64,000 bases of DNA from Neoalteromonas arenosi (GTDB taxonomy: Bacteria; Pseudomonadota; Gammaproteobacteria; Enterobacterales; Alteromonadaceae): the NCBI RefSeq assembly GCF_030362855.1, contig NZ_JAUCBP010000012.1:186001-250000 (forward strand), in the 5' to 3' direction. Shown here piece after piece: positions 36,440 through 44,532 of this stretch. Made by a program: the position numbers and the translations under genes. The notes under the pieces are model-generated. The model was not told the origin of the DNA, made no database searches, and saw only the letters and a program-made list of their open reading frames with translations. Each line of letters begins with the position of its first letter. Within the stretch, counting starts at the first letter, position 1.

Positions 36440-37801
36440 TTAGCGAATGACTAAATACAATGTAGAGCCACCGCGCTTTACATTCAATGCGATAACACCA
36501 TTTGAATTTTCAATAACATTAGTGAATTCAATAATAGTGGTTACACGTTGGCGATTCACACCGATGATTACGTCATCTTGCTGCAAACCGATTTGCGCAG
36601 CCGGGCTGCGCGCCTCCAATTCGGCAATTTCGATGCCGCGATTACCCGCATTGTCTTGGCCGTTTGCTAAGGTCGCTCCTTCTAGCGCTGGATGTATATC
36701 ACTCGCGCTAGCCACTGTACTACCCGCATCACCCAATACGACAGTCTTGGTTAGCTCTTCACCTTGGCGAATAAGCGTCAATTCAATCTCAGTACCTGCA
36801 CCTAAACTTGCTACTTTGGCGCGTAGCTCTTCAAAGCTGTTAAGGGCACGGCCATTGATAGCGATGATAATATCGCCTGGCATTAGACCGGCTTTTTCTG
36901 CTGCAGAGTCCGGTGTGACTTCATTGATAAAGGCGCCTTTATTGACATTTGACTCCATAGCCTCGGCAAGGCCTGCATCAATGTTACTGCCTAAAATACC
37001 CAACAAGCCACGGCGCACTTCACCAAATTCAATGATTTGGTCAACCAGACTTTTCATCATATTTGAGGGGATAGCGAAACCGATACCTACGTTACCACCA
37101 CCTGGACCGAATATAGCGGTATTGATCCCGATAAGCTCGCCTTTCAAGTTGACTAACGCGCCTCCGGAATTTCCGCGGTTAATTGCCGCATCAGTTTGGA
37201 TAAAGTCCTCGTACCCACCGATATTAAGGCCCGAGCGGCCGAGTGCACTTACTATGCCTGAGGTCACTGTTTGACTTAAACCAAAGGGGTTACCAATAGC
37301 AATTGTGAAGTCACCAACACGCAGATCATCTGAATCAGCAAGTGGTAAAGCGGTAAGACCATCGCTTTCAATTTGTAACAGAGCAATATCGCTTTGTGGA
37401 TCGGCACCGAGTTTCTTCGCTTCAAACTCGCGGCCGTCGGTGAGTTGTACTGTTATGTTGTCAGCGTTATCAACGACGTGATTATTGGTCACAATATAAC
37501 CTTTCTCAGCATCGATGATTACACCTGAACCAAGGCCTCGAAAAGGTCGCTCTTGAACTTGCTCATCCGGTCCGCCGAAAAAGTAACGGAACATATCGGG
37601 TACTTGTTGACGCGCAGTTTGTGTGCCCTCAACAGCGATACTCACGACCGCTGGAGTCGCTTTCTCAAGCATCGGCGCTAAAGACGGAACCTCATCATCA
37701 TCGCTGCTGAAAAAAGGCAATGCCGAAAGTGCTGGACTGGTGGTGAACACCGCAGCGGTAAGACTAAAAATGACCCAAAAATACCGTAATTGCTTGCTCA
37801 T
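36440..37801 (-). CDS. degQ: Periplasmic serine endoprotease, DegP/DegQ/MucD type
   Basis: A 453-aa HtrA-family protease and chaperone for misfolded periplasmic proteins. It has a signal peptide (residues 1-26, ending ALSALP) and a protease domain with His in VTNNHVVDNAD, Asp in PQSDIALLQI and Ser in NRGNSGGALV. Two PDZ domains follow (about 270-355 and 380-453), the second shortened to the GIEIAELEARSPAAQIGL... part. Position between zapG and degS matches E. coli degQ; degP or mucD would be equally consistent on sequence. Confidence 0.92.
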   Translation of the reverse strand: MSKQLRYFWVIFSLTAAVFTTSPALSALPFFSSDDDEVPSLAPMLEKATPAVVSIAVEGTQTARQQVPDMFRYFFGGPDEQVQERPFRGLGSGVIIDAEKGYIVTNNHVVDNADNITVQLTDGREFEAKKLGADPQSDIALLQIESDGLTALPLADSDDLRVGDFTIAIGNPFGLSQTVTSGIVSALGRSGLNIGGYEDFIQTDAAINRGNSGGALVNLKGELIGINTAIFGPGGGNVGIGFAIPSNMMKSLVDQIIEFGEVRRGLLGILGSNIDAGLAEAMESNVNKGAFINEVTPDSAAEKAGLMPGDIIIAINGRALNSFEELRAKVASLGAGTEIELTLIRQGEELTKTVVLGDAGSTVASASDIHPALEGATLANGQDNAGNRGIEIAELEARSPAAQIGLQQDDVIIGVNRQRVTTIIEFTNVIENSNGVIALNVKRGGSTLYLVIR

Positions 37802-37868
37802 TAAGGTACATACTCCTGTAGTTGTTTCTAGCTACACTGACTCTACTTCAGTCAATAAGTTCAGTAGG

Positions 37869-38306
37869 TTAAGACTTATGATCGTTTGGCTGTTGATTAT
37901 CGTCGATGAATAACCCCGAAGCGCTGTTTGCGAAGTCACGTGGTTGCTCTTCGCTGGTCGACTTCTTGGGCGTGCGCTGTTTATGCGTATTACGCAGCAA
38001 TGCGGTTGCTTGTTCACCAAAGAATGTCATTTTCGGCATGGTGTCTAACTCTTCGGAGGGCTTGGTCTGAACTTCGTAATCGCTAATTTGTTCTTCGAGA
38101 ACATCTATTTGATGTTTTAAACCTTGCAGTGTTTGACGCGCCTGGAACACGTGATGCTCTGCTTGTTGCGTGAGCACTGCTTTGACATTTTTTTCCGCTT
38201 CTTTGGCTGCCAAACTCTCTGTTTGCTGCGTGTAAATAAAACGCGCGACAAAAAAGCCAATAATTAAGCCAACAACAACTAGACCTACAGCTACCAATAT
38301 ATCCAT
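37869..38306 (-). CDS. zapG: ZapG/YhcB family (DUF1043) inner-membrane protein
   Basis: A 145-aa protein with one N-terminal membrane helix (about residues 3-22, VAVGLVVVGLIIGFFVARFIY), then a cytosolic coiled coil (about 30-85) and a low-complexity polar tail. This is the layout of E. coli YhcB, which links cell division and envelope growth. I chose ATG 38306 because GGAG lies 7 bases upstream; the longer reading from 38333 adds a Cys-rich, poorly fitting N-terminus. It is divergent from zapE, and degQ and degS follow, as in E. coli. Confidence 0.85.
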   Translation of the reverse strand: MDILVAVGLVVVGLIIGFFVARFIYTQQTESLAAKEAEKNVKAVLTQQAEHHVFQARQTLQGLKHQIDVLEEQISDYEVQTKPSEELDTMPKMTFFGEQATALLRNTHKQRTPKKSTSEEQPRDFANSASGLFIDDNQQPNDHKS

Positions 38307-38487
38307 GAAATCTCCACATGTGCAGTTGTGCACGATTCAATCGCACTATTGTTAAACTATACCAAAGCATCATCGCATTTGCGCAGATTCGTTAGTATGA
38401 TTTATTCTTTGTGCCTATTTCGCTCAAATGGGGCATCTTGGTCCCGATTTCAAGAGTTTTGTAAGTTTTAAGGTAGTAATCCCAAAA

Positions 38488-39585
38488 ATGACGCCAATCG
38501 AAAAATATCAACACGATCTAAAGCGCGAGGACTTTCACTACGATCCCGCTCAAGAAATGGCCGTCAAAGAGCTAAACCGTCTTTACGAAGAACTAACCCA
38601 ACCGAAGAAGAAACTGCACTGGCGGATTAAATTGAAAAGTGCTTTTGGGCGCGGAATGACTAAGCCGAGTATTCAAGGCTTATATTTCTGGGGAGGCGTC
38701 GGGCGTGGTAAAACGTATCTCGTCGATACCTTTTACGAATGTTTGCCATTTGAACGGAAAATGCGTATCCACTTCCACCGATTTATGCATCGCGTTCATC
38801 AGGAGCTAAAGCCGCTGGCAGGGCAAAGTGATCCATTAAAGCTAATTGCTGCAAAATTAGCCGAAGAGGCGCGTGTCATTTGTTTCGACGAATTTTTTGT
38901 TTCTGACATTACTGATGCGATGATTCTGGGAACGTTATTTGAATACCTGTTTGGCCACGGCATCGTCTTGGTCGCAACGTCGAATATTATTCCTGATGAA
39001 CTGTATCGGAATGGTTTGCAGCGTGCGCGATTTTTACCTGCGATTGATTTAATCAATCAAAACACGCGAGTCATCAACGTCGATAGTGGCGTTGATTATC
39101 GCTTGCGAACCCTAGAGCAAGCAGAAATCTATCACTATCCGCTGGACGTTAAAGCAAACGAGAATCTGAACCAATACTTCACTCAATTGGCTCCAGATGC
39201 TGGTCGTAAGAATTGTACAATCAGTATTGAAGGTCGTGAAATAGAAGTGCTTGGCGATGCCGATGGCGTGTTAATGGTTGAGTTTGACGCTCTGTGTGAC
39301 GGTCCTCGTAGCCAAACCGATTACATCGAAATAAGTCGAATTTACCATTCAGTATTACTCGCTAACGTCACGCAAATGGGACAAGATAATGACGACATCG
39401 CACGGCGCTTTATTGCAATGGTCGATGAGTTCTATGAGCGCCATGTGAAACTGATAATCTCCGCGGCTGTACCAATGGAAGAGCTATACACTGACGGCAG
39501 GTTGAGTTTTGAATTTAAACGCTGTTTGAGCAGGCTGCAAGAAATGCAATCCCACGAATATTTAAGTCGTCAGCATTTACCTTAA
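38488..39585 (+). CDS. zapE: Cell division ATPase ZapE (AFG1 family)
   Basis: A 365-aa AFG1-like AAA+ ATPase that affects Z-ring dynamics (E. coli 375 aa). Walker A is in YFWGGVGRGKTYLVDTF (about 72-88), Walker B in VICFDEFFVSDITDAMIL, and the sensor region in IVLVATSNIIPDELYRNGLQR. The C-terminal FDALCDGPRSQTDYIEIS and RFIAMVDEFYERHVKLI are family hallmarks. ATG 38488 begins the family-like MTPIEKYQHDLKR; a start 20 codons upstream is open but unlike the family. The ribosome-binding site is weak. Confidence 0.92.
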   Translation: MTPIEKYQHDLKREDFHYDPAQEMAVKELNRLYEELTQPKKKLHWRIKLKSAFGRGMTKPSIQGLYFWGGVGRGKTYLVDTFYECLPFERKMRIHFHRFMHRVHQELKPLAGQSDPLKLIAAKLAEEARVICFDEFFVSDITDAMILGTLFEYLFGHGIVLVATSNIIPDELYRNGLQRARFLPAIDLINQNTRVINVDSGVDYRLRTLEQAEIYHYPLDVKANENLNQYFTQLAPDAGRKNCTISIEGREIEVLGDADGVLMVEFDALCDGPRSQTDYIEISRIYHSVLLANVTQMGQDNDDIARRFIAMVDEFYERHVKLIISAAVPMEELYTDGRLSFEFKRCLSRLQEMQSHEYLSRQHLP

Positions 39586-39670
39586 AACGACTATTAACTG
39601 AGCGGCAAGTTAGGTAGAATTTGCCGCATTCAATTTCCCCTAGCAACTTAAAAGTAATAAAGAGAATCCA

Positions 39671-40396
39671 ATGGGAAGAGCATTCGAAGTACGTAAAAAC
39701 GCCATGGCGAAGACTGCTGGCGCAAAAACCAAAGTTTATTCAAAGTACGGTAAAGAGATCTATGTGTGCGCTAAAAACGGCGGAACGGATCCTGACGCCA
39801 ACTTGGCATTACGTCGTTTGATGGATAAAGCGAAAAAAGACCAAGTACCTGGCCACGTTATTGAAAAAGCGATCGACAAAGCTGTTGGCGGTGCAGGCGA
39901 AGACTTCGTGCCGATGCGCTATGAAGGCTTTGGTCCAGGCAATTGCATGGTGATTGTTGATTGTTTGTCGGACAATGCTAACCGCACAATTACCGATGTG
40001 AGAAACTGCTTTACCAAGACTAAGTCAAACCTGGGTGCGCAGAACTCGGTGTCCCATATGTTTGATCATGCCGCTATTTTTCAATTCGCAGGCGATGATG
40101 AAGATGCAATCTTAGAAGTTCTAATGGAAGCTGATGTCGACGTCACTGAAGTCGAGCAAGAAGACGGTCGTATTACCGTATTTGCGCCGCATACGGAGTT
40201 TTATCAGGTAAAAACAGCGTTGACAGAAGCATTTCCAGATATGACTTTTGATACCGAAGAGATTTCATTCGTACCTCAAAACCACGTCGAGATCAGTGCT
40301 GATGATGTACCTAACTTCGAAAAGTTTATGGCGATGCTAGAAGATTGTGATGACGTGCAAGATGTCTATCACAATGCCATCTTACCTTCGGCGTAA
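39671..40396 (+). CDS. YebC/TACO1 family protein, YeeN-like
   Basis: A 241-aa member of the YebC/PmpR family, described both as DNA-binding regulators and, more recently, as translation factors that relieve ribosome stalling. The N-terminus ([31 protein letters not shown]) and GVPKHVIDKAI-like block ([13 protein letters not shown]) resemble E. coli YeeN more than YebC. The [22 protein letters not shown] and GSVSYMF-like (NSVSHMF) blocks are intact. It is a single gene after zapE, followed by a hairpin at 40411. Confidence 0.88.
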   Translation: MGRAFEVRKNAMAKTAGAKTKVYSKYGKEIYVCAKNGGTDPDANLALRRLMDKAKKDQVPGHVIEKAIDKAVGGAGEDFVPMRYEGFGPGNCMVIVDCLSDNANRTITDVRNCFTKTKSNLGAQNSVSHMFDHAAIFQFAGDDEDAILEVLMEADVDVTEVEQEDGRITVFAPHTEFYQVKTALTEAFPDMTFDTEEISFVPQNHVEISADDVPNFEKFMAMLEDCDDVQDVYHNAILPSA

Positions 40397-40410
40397 ATAA
40401 AAATGATGCA

Positions 40411-40446
40411 GGGTTAGAGTAAAGCGCAAAGGCTTTATTCTGACCC
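40411..40446. repeat. REP-like hairpin (possible RAYT-associated element)
   Basis: GGGTTAGAGTAAAGC and GCTTTATTCTGACCC form a 15-bp stem (two G-U pairs) around a 6-base loop, with no T-run. The GGGT(C/T)AGAGTAAA...TTTA.TCTGACCC shape resembles REP elements of marine gammaproteobacteria mobilised by REP-associated tyrosine transposases. Only one copy is seen here. It could also work as a bidirectional 3' stabiliser between the convergent genes at 39671 and 40460. Confidence 0.5.
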
Positions 40447-40459
40447 AATCACCTACCAA

Positions 40460-41020
40460 TTAGTCAATTAAGTGTACGTTGTCATAACTTTTGACAATGC
40501 CCCATATAGATAGCCCAGCCCAAATCACTTCTAGACAGAAAACGGGCCAATTCTCAGTAACCCATAACTGTGGTAATAAAGCTATCGCCGCGTATGTATT
40601 GCATGCAAGGTAGAGTCGCTGCGATATTTTTTGTGCAGTGAATAACAAATAACACAGGCAAAATACAACGGTAGATGTCCAGCCTAGCGTGCTAAAGACT
40701 TTCGTGAGTGTCCCGTCCAGAAAGGCTAATGCTACCCAAGTTAAGAGCGCGAGAACTGCTAAATAAAAGCTTTTCTTGGTCATCGGAATGCGGGTTAAAT
40801 TCATTCCCATCAATAGTGATGCGCTAACTATCATCCAGAAAGCGTTGATAGCTAAAGCTTGCCATGAGCTTAAGATATAGGATTGCACAACCAGCAAGGC
40901 TGCTGCGCTCAAATTGCCGCTGTAATATAGCTTTGTGCGCCAGTTTTCGACTGTGCTGATATACGCGTGGTTTGCCAAGTACAACAGCGTACCGAGCCAA
41001 CCAACCAAGGAAATCATCAT
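40460..41020 (-). CDS. Inner-membrane protein with two CBU_0592-like repeats
   Basis: A 186-aa hydrophobic protein with about six helices. The first part (residues 1-70; VGWLGTLLYLANHAYIS...LYYSGNLSAAALLVVQSYI...AINAFWMIVSA) and the second (about 108-180; LGWTSTVVFCLCYLLF...LYLACNTYAAIALLPQLWV...LEVIWAGLSIWGI) follow the same pattern, each like one CBU_0592-type membrane unit, so it looks like an internal duplication. No function is known. It ends the leftward group with the two genes at 41024 and 42094; only 3 bases separate it from the first, so they are probably one operon. Confidence 0.65.
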   Translation of the reverse strand: MMISLVGWLGTLLYLANHAYISTVENWRTKLYYSGNLSAAALLVVQSYILSSWQALAINAFWMIVSASLLMGMNLTRIPMTKKSFYLAVLALLTWVALAFLDGTLTKVFSTLGWTSTVVFCLCYLLFTAQKISQRLYLACNTYAAIALLPQLWVTENWPVFCLEVIWAGLSIWGIVKSYDNVHLID

Positions 41021-41023
41021 TGG

Positions 41024-42097
41024 TTATTCGGCCTGCAAATGGATGTGCATGTTTTTCACTAGCAATTCCTTACCCACGTGTGGTCCATTTAGCACAACAA
41101 CTCGGCTGGTTAATAACATATTGCGGTTAATCTGCGTCGCATTATTAGGTTCGCGAATCGCCTCACTCCAGTCCAATACCGCTACGCGTGTGCCGATGGG
41201 TAAAGTATAAACGTCTTCAGAGTCAGTATCTGTGCCTGTAATGGCGGGGAAACCTTCGGCTGGAACCAATTCAGCGACATCTGTGATGGGCTGCTGATCA
41301 GCGACAAATACAATATTGGTCTCACCGTTCACCTGCTCACTGAATTTGGCGCTAATGGCTGCATCTAATTGCGCGATAACCTGCTCCCCATATGCAGATT
41401 TTGGAGCGATTACATACAGTGCTTCAATGCTGCGTATCGCATCAATTTTTTTGATTAATTCGCGTTGGGGTTTGAAGTGATTTGCGATGTTGGTATTCAT
41501 CACATCATCGGCCATCGGAAGCGCATCTATTTCCTGCCGTATTAAAGCGGCAATTGCTTCTCTATCGGATGAAAATACTGATAAGCTCGAATTAACCCCT
41601 GTCTCTTTATCATCAATTTTTAGGGTTTCAATTTGCGAGTCGATCAAGGAACCATAGCTATATCCGTCGACAATTCCCACGCGCAGACCAGTTAAGTCTT
41701 TTCTTTCAGCCAAATTTTGTGATTGGCGGTTATAAAACACATGGCTAGATATTTTCGCAATTGGCTTAGAGAACAAAAATGTCTCGAGCCGTTCAGGTGT
41801 CTTGAAAAATGGATAGGAGATTGCTCGCTTATTGAGCGTTAGCAGAGCTGTAGCATCGGCGTATGGCACATACTTGAAGTTTAATTTTAGATCACTGTAT
41901 TCAGCCACGGTAAGCAATAGTTTAGCAGCTTTACCAATCGGCTCGCCTTCACCGTTAATATAGGGCGTAAAGTCATCGACATAAACGGTAATGTGTTGTT
42001 CGAAATTAGCGGATTCGGTTGCTCCTTGCGCTGTTGCATATGCGTGAAGACTCAAGCTTGTGACTAACAATAGCAGACGGGTAAAACGAGCTTTCAT
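41024..42097 (-). CDS. Periplasmic binding-protein-like domain with C-terminal SH3-like domain
   Basis: A 357-aa exported protein with a signal peptide (residues 1-24, ending YATAQG). It has a solute-binding family 3-like region (about 35-260: ITVYVDDFTPYI, ISYPFFKTPERLETFLFSKPI, LRVGIVDGYSYG and YVIAPKSAYGEQV), a spacer (about 265-296), and a beta-rich C-terminal segment (about 297-354: LPIGTRVAVLDW...LLTSRVVVLNGPHVGKELLVKN) that looks SH3-like. No ABC transporter genes are nearby. ATG 42097 overlaps the stop of the gene at 42098-43362 side (ATGA), showing coupling. Function is unknown; binding or sensing a ligand for the neighbouring membrane protein is an inference. Confidence 0.62.
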   Translation of the reverse strand: MKARFTRLLLLVTSLSLHAYATAQGATESANFEQHITVYVDDFTPYINGEGEPIGKAAKLLLTVAEYSDLKLNFKYVPYADATALLTLNKRAISYPFFKTPERLETFLFSKPIAKISSHVFYNRQSQNLAERKDLTGLRVGIVDGYSYGSLIDSQIETLKIDDKETGVNSSLSVFSSDREAIAALIRQEIDALPMADDVMNTNIANHFKPQRELIKKIDAIRSIEALYVIAPKSAYGEQVIAQLDAAISAKFSEQVNGETNIVFVADQQPITDVAELVPAEGFPAITGTDTDSEDVYTLPIGTRVAVLDWSEAIREPNNATQINRNMLLTSRVVVLNGPHVGKELLVKNMHIHLQAE

Positions 42098-43362
42098 CCC
42101 TTTGCTCTCCAGTAGAACCAAAAAATAATAGCGGCGAAAAGGACGCCAGAAAGAAACATTAAATCTGCAGGGAAGTCTGCGATTAATGTTAGAAACGAAG
42201 ACGGGCCGCCATCATTGTGGTCCAATGTTGGGTTGGCCATTGCTTCGCGACTGAATTGGGTAACAAAAAAGAAAAATTCCAATACCGTAAATAGACTGAT
42301 ACCCATCAAAATATACTCAGTCTTGTAAGCACTGATTTTGGCTTGTCGACTGTTAGACTCTTGGATTTTGTCAGTACACAAATCAAGCATAGATTGACCG
42401 TTTTGGACTAGGCGATCATATTCCCAACAAGCAAATATATCTTGGATCAATCGACGTTTAACACGAGTTAAGTGACGCAAACTTTCGTTCACAGAAACGC
42501 CGTGTAATTTAGCCATCACACGACTTTTTTCAAGTGCGCGTTTTGCGCGCTGAACTTCGTTTTCAAGTTTGCGTTTATCACCCGAAAAAGCCCATTCAAT
42601 TGCTTGCCGCAGTTCTTGGTTACACTTCTCCTGAGCAGTATAACAATATTGCGCGAGTACCATAGTTTCAATGCGATAATCTTGAGGTTGCGGTGCGATG
42701 ACTACATATTTTAGCCAAGTCATCGATTCTTTTAGCAGGCCTTCATTTATTTTTTTTGCGTCTTGTGGTCGGTGCGTATCTTTGAGCCAATCCTCGATAA
42801 CCTCGGCTCTCCCCGTTTCACTGAGGGCAGATTGATCAAGCATTAATGTTCTGGAAGGCCAATATATCTTTGGTTTTGAGGTGGCTGTATCAAATTGTGT
42901 AGATGCATTTCCACACAAATTTTCGGCCTTATTTAAAAACGCGATAAAAGACTCATAGGCTGTTAATAACACCGTCTCAGAATGCGTCAAAATTTGCTCA
43001 TCGAGCAATGTGGCGTTCGTTGCGCTTACACCTCGCAAACGGATTTCGCCAATCGCCAAGTGCAGCGGAAAAACATGGAAGATTACAGTTGCACTGTCAA
43101 ATTCTTTACGCCATGTGAATAATCTTAGCGTCGAGGCATCGTTAGTTGTATCAACGTAGTCAGAGCCGGCAAAAACATTAGTGGCTCTTGTATTACTGTT
43201 GGCTGTAATTTCAACCGCTGAGTCTACATCCGGTAGTGTTTCAATGAATGTCCTAACCAATTCTGCATCGTGTCGGAAACCGAGTTGCAATCCGAAAGGA
43301 ATTTCGATTGGGCACAAAGTCGTTGTATCCCAATTCAACGTTTGTGCATCAGTATCTGCCAT
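42094..43362 (-). CDS. Two-helix membrane protein with CorA-like layout, function unknown
   Basis: A 422-aa protein I do not recognise. A soluble N-terminal region (about 1-180) with mixed strands is followed by a long, charged, helical region (about 235-350; KRKLENEVQRAKRALEKSRVMAK is strongly coiled-coil-like), then helix TM1 (350-369), a 29-residue loop, TM2 (399-418) and the short tail WRAKG. A soluble domain, a long stalk helix, two C-terminal membrane helices and a basic end resemble CorA/ZntB-type channels, but the GMN motif after TM1 is absent. It is the first gene of a coupled pair with the periplasmic protein at 41024. Confidence 0.6.
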   Translation of the reverse strand: MADTDAQTLNWDTTTLCPIEIPFGLQLGFRHDAELVRTFIETLPDVDSAVEITANSNTRATNVFAGSDYVDTTNDASTLRLFTWRKEFDSATVIFHVFPLHLAIGEIRLRGVSATNATLLDEQILTHSETVLLTAYESFIAFLNKAENLCGNASTQFDTATSKPKIYWPSRTLMLDQSALSETGRAEVIEDWLKDTHRPQDAKKINEGLLKESMTWLKYVVIAPQPQDYRIETMVLAQYCYTAQEKCNQELRQAIEWAFSGDKRKLENEVQRAKRALEKSRVMAKLHGVSVNESLRHLTRVKRRLIQDIFACWEYDRLVQNGQSMLDLCTDKIQESNSRQAKISAYKTEYILMGISLFTVLEFFFFVTQFSREAMANPTLDHNDGGPSSFLTLIADFPADLMFLSGVLFAAIIFWFYWRAKG

Positions 43363-43435
43363 GAATTAACTCCATTTGTCGTAACTTAACACTATGATTG
43401 TATAGTAATTCTTGGCAGTAGAGGAAAACAAGCGA

Positions 43436-43465
43436 TTTACTCTGCCCCCATCCTTACTCTATAAT
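43436..43465 (+). promoter_or_regulatory. Promoter of rnpB
   Basis: TTTACT (43436-43441) and a perfect TATAAT (43460-43465) are separated by 18 bases, placing the start near 43472, where the RNA's first helix begins. Confidence 0.75.
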
Positions 43466-43471
43466 CCCGCC

Positions 43472-43828
43472 GAGCCAGCCAGACAATCGCTGTTTTACTT
43501 CGGTAAAAGGGAGGAAAGTCCGGGCTCCAGAGGGCAGGGTGCCAGATAACGTCTGGGCGGCGCGAGCCGACGACAAGTGCAGCAGAGAGTAGACCGCCTA
43601 AGCATAGTAATATGCCGGTAAGGCTGAAAGGGTGCGGTAAGAGCGCACCGCGCGACTGGTAACAGTTCGTGGCACGGTAAACTCCACTCGGAGCAAGACC
43701 AAATAGGATCCCTTTTTGTGGCCCGCACTGGGATCGGGTAGGTTGCTTGAGCCAATGAGTAATTATTGGCCTAGATGAATGATTGTCACGTCTATGACGA
43801 ACAGAACCCGGCTTATGGCTGGCTCACA
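43472..43828 (+). ncRNA. rnpB: RNase P RNA (bacterial type A)
   Basis: The catalytic RNA that matures the 5' ends of tRNAs. The conserved core is unmistakable: AGGAAAGTCCGGGCTCC, GGGCAGGGTGCCAG, the P4-forming AACAGAGAGTA-like segment, GGTGAAAGGGTGCGGTAAG-like DNA, CGTGGCACGGTAAACTCCA, and the 3' AGATGAATGATTGTC with ACAGAACCCGGCTTA. Helix P1 is GAGCCAGC (43472-43479) with GCTGGCTC (43818-43825). Length of about 357 bases is normal for type A. Ends are inferred from P1 and from E. coli, so they may be off by a few bases. Open frames on either strand here are spurious. Confidence 0.97.
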
Positions 43829-43868
43829 TTTCTATTATTTTTTGAACTTTAACGTTCTGTAAGCCTCT

Positions 43869-43891
43869 ACCTGTATTCGACAGGTAAGTTT
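43869..43891 (+). terminator. Possible terminator of rnpB
   Basis: TACCTGT / ACAGGTA hairpin with a 5-base loop followed by AGTTTT, about 40 bases after the RNA's 3' end. The T-run is short, so it may instead be a processing site. Confidence 0.45.
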
Positions 43892-43980
43892 TGCTGAGTT
43901 GTTAAAAAAATGTTGCTATAAACGCTGCGTTGGGTTTTTTAATTCTTGCGACAGTACTATGCTTAAATTCACAGTAATAA

Positions 43981-44532
43981 ATGAACGACAATGTGGTTAA
44001 ACCTTTGCCATCCATAATCGATATCGAAGCCAGTGGCTTCGGTGCTCACAGTTATCCTATCGAAATCGGCGTGGTGCGTGACGACGGGGCGAGATTTTGT
44101 CGTTTGATTAAACCCATTGCCGACTGGTTGCATTGGGATGAAGAGGCCGAAAAACTACACGGCATTTCGCGTCAAAAGCTCGACCAATACGGTAGCTCTG
44201 CTGTAGAAGTGTGTCTTGCCTTAAACGAGTTTGTCGGATTGAGAACACTGCACAGTGATGGTTGGGTAGTTGACTCGCCCTGGATGACTAAACTTTACGC
44301 TACAGCTGGTTGCCAAATGCAATTCCGCCTAAGTCCATTGGAATCTTTGTTGTCAGAGCAACACTTATTACGTTGGGACTCGATCAAACAAGATGTCAGT
44401 CTTGAATATGGGGGGGCACGGCATAGAGCGAGTGTTGACGCAATGATCGTGCAACAAACCTTCGCCAAAGTGAAGCACAGTGTCGCTCAGCAGCGTGTGA
44501 TGCAGCCTAAACCACAACAACTAGCGAACTAA
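43981..44532 (+). CDS. DnaQ-like (DEDD) 3'-5' exonuclease
   Basis: A 183-aa protein with the exonuclease fold: ExoI motif SIIDIEASGFG (about 11-21) holding the first Asp and Glu, a His in LHGISRQKLD, ExoII in DGWVVDSPWMTKLYA with its Asp, and ExoIII in HRASVDAMIVQQTF with the last His and Asp. All catalytic positions look present. It is a stand-alone domain similar to oligoribonuclease and DNA polymerase III epsilon but shorter than DnaQ; the substrate (RNA, DNA or ends) is unknown. ATG 43981 is used. It converges with the response-regulator gene and overlaps it by 4 bases. Confidence 0.78.
   Translation: MNDNVVKPLPSIIDIEASGFGAHSYPIEIGVVRDDGARFCRLIKPIADWLHWDEEAEKLHGISRQKLDQYGSSAVEVCLALNEFVGLRTLHSDGWVVDSPWMTKLYATAGCQMQFRLSPLESLLSEQHLLRWDSIKQDVSLEYGGARHRASVDAMIVQQTFAKVKHSVAQQRVMQPKPQQLAN

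Noticed and set aside
36447-37274. Long open frame (275 codons) on the + strand
   Set aside because: It lies entirely antisense to the DegP/DegQ-type protease, has a biased Pro/Ser/Ile composition with no recognisable domain, and lacks a start signal.
40447-43362. Defence island or prophage fragment
   Set aside because: No nuclease, helicase, integrase or phage structural gene is present; the nearby DnaQ-like exonuclease at 43981 is on the opposite strand beyond rnpB and gives no support by itself.
43495-43755. Open frame on the minus strand
   Set aside because: Lies within the RNase P RNA gene; the conserved RNA explains the sequence.
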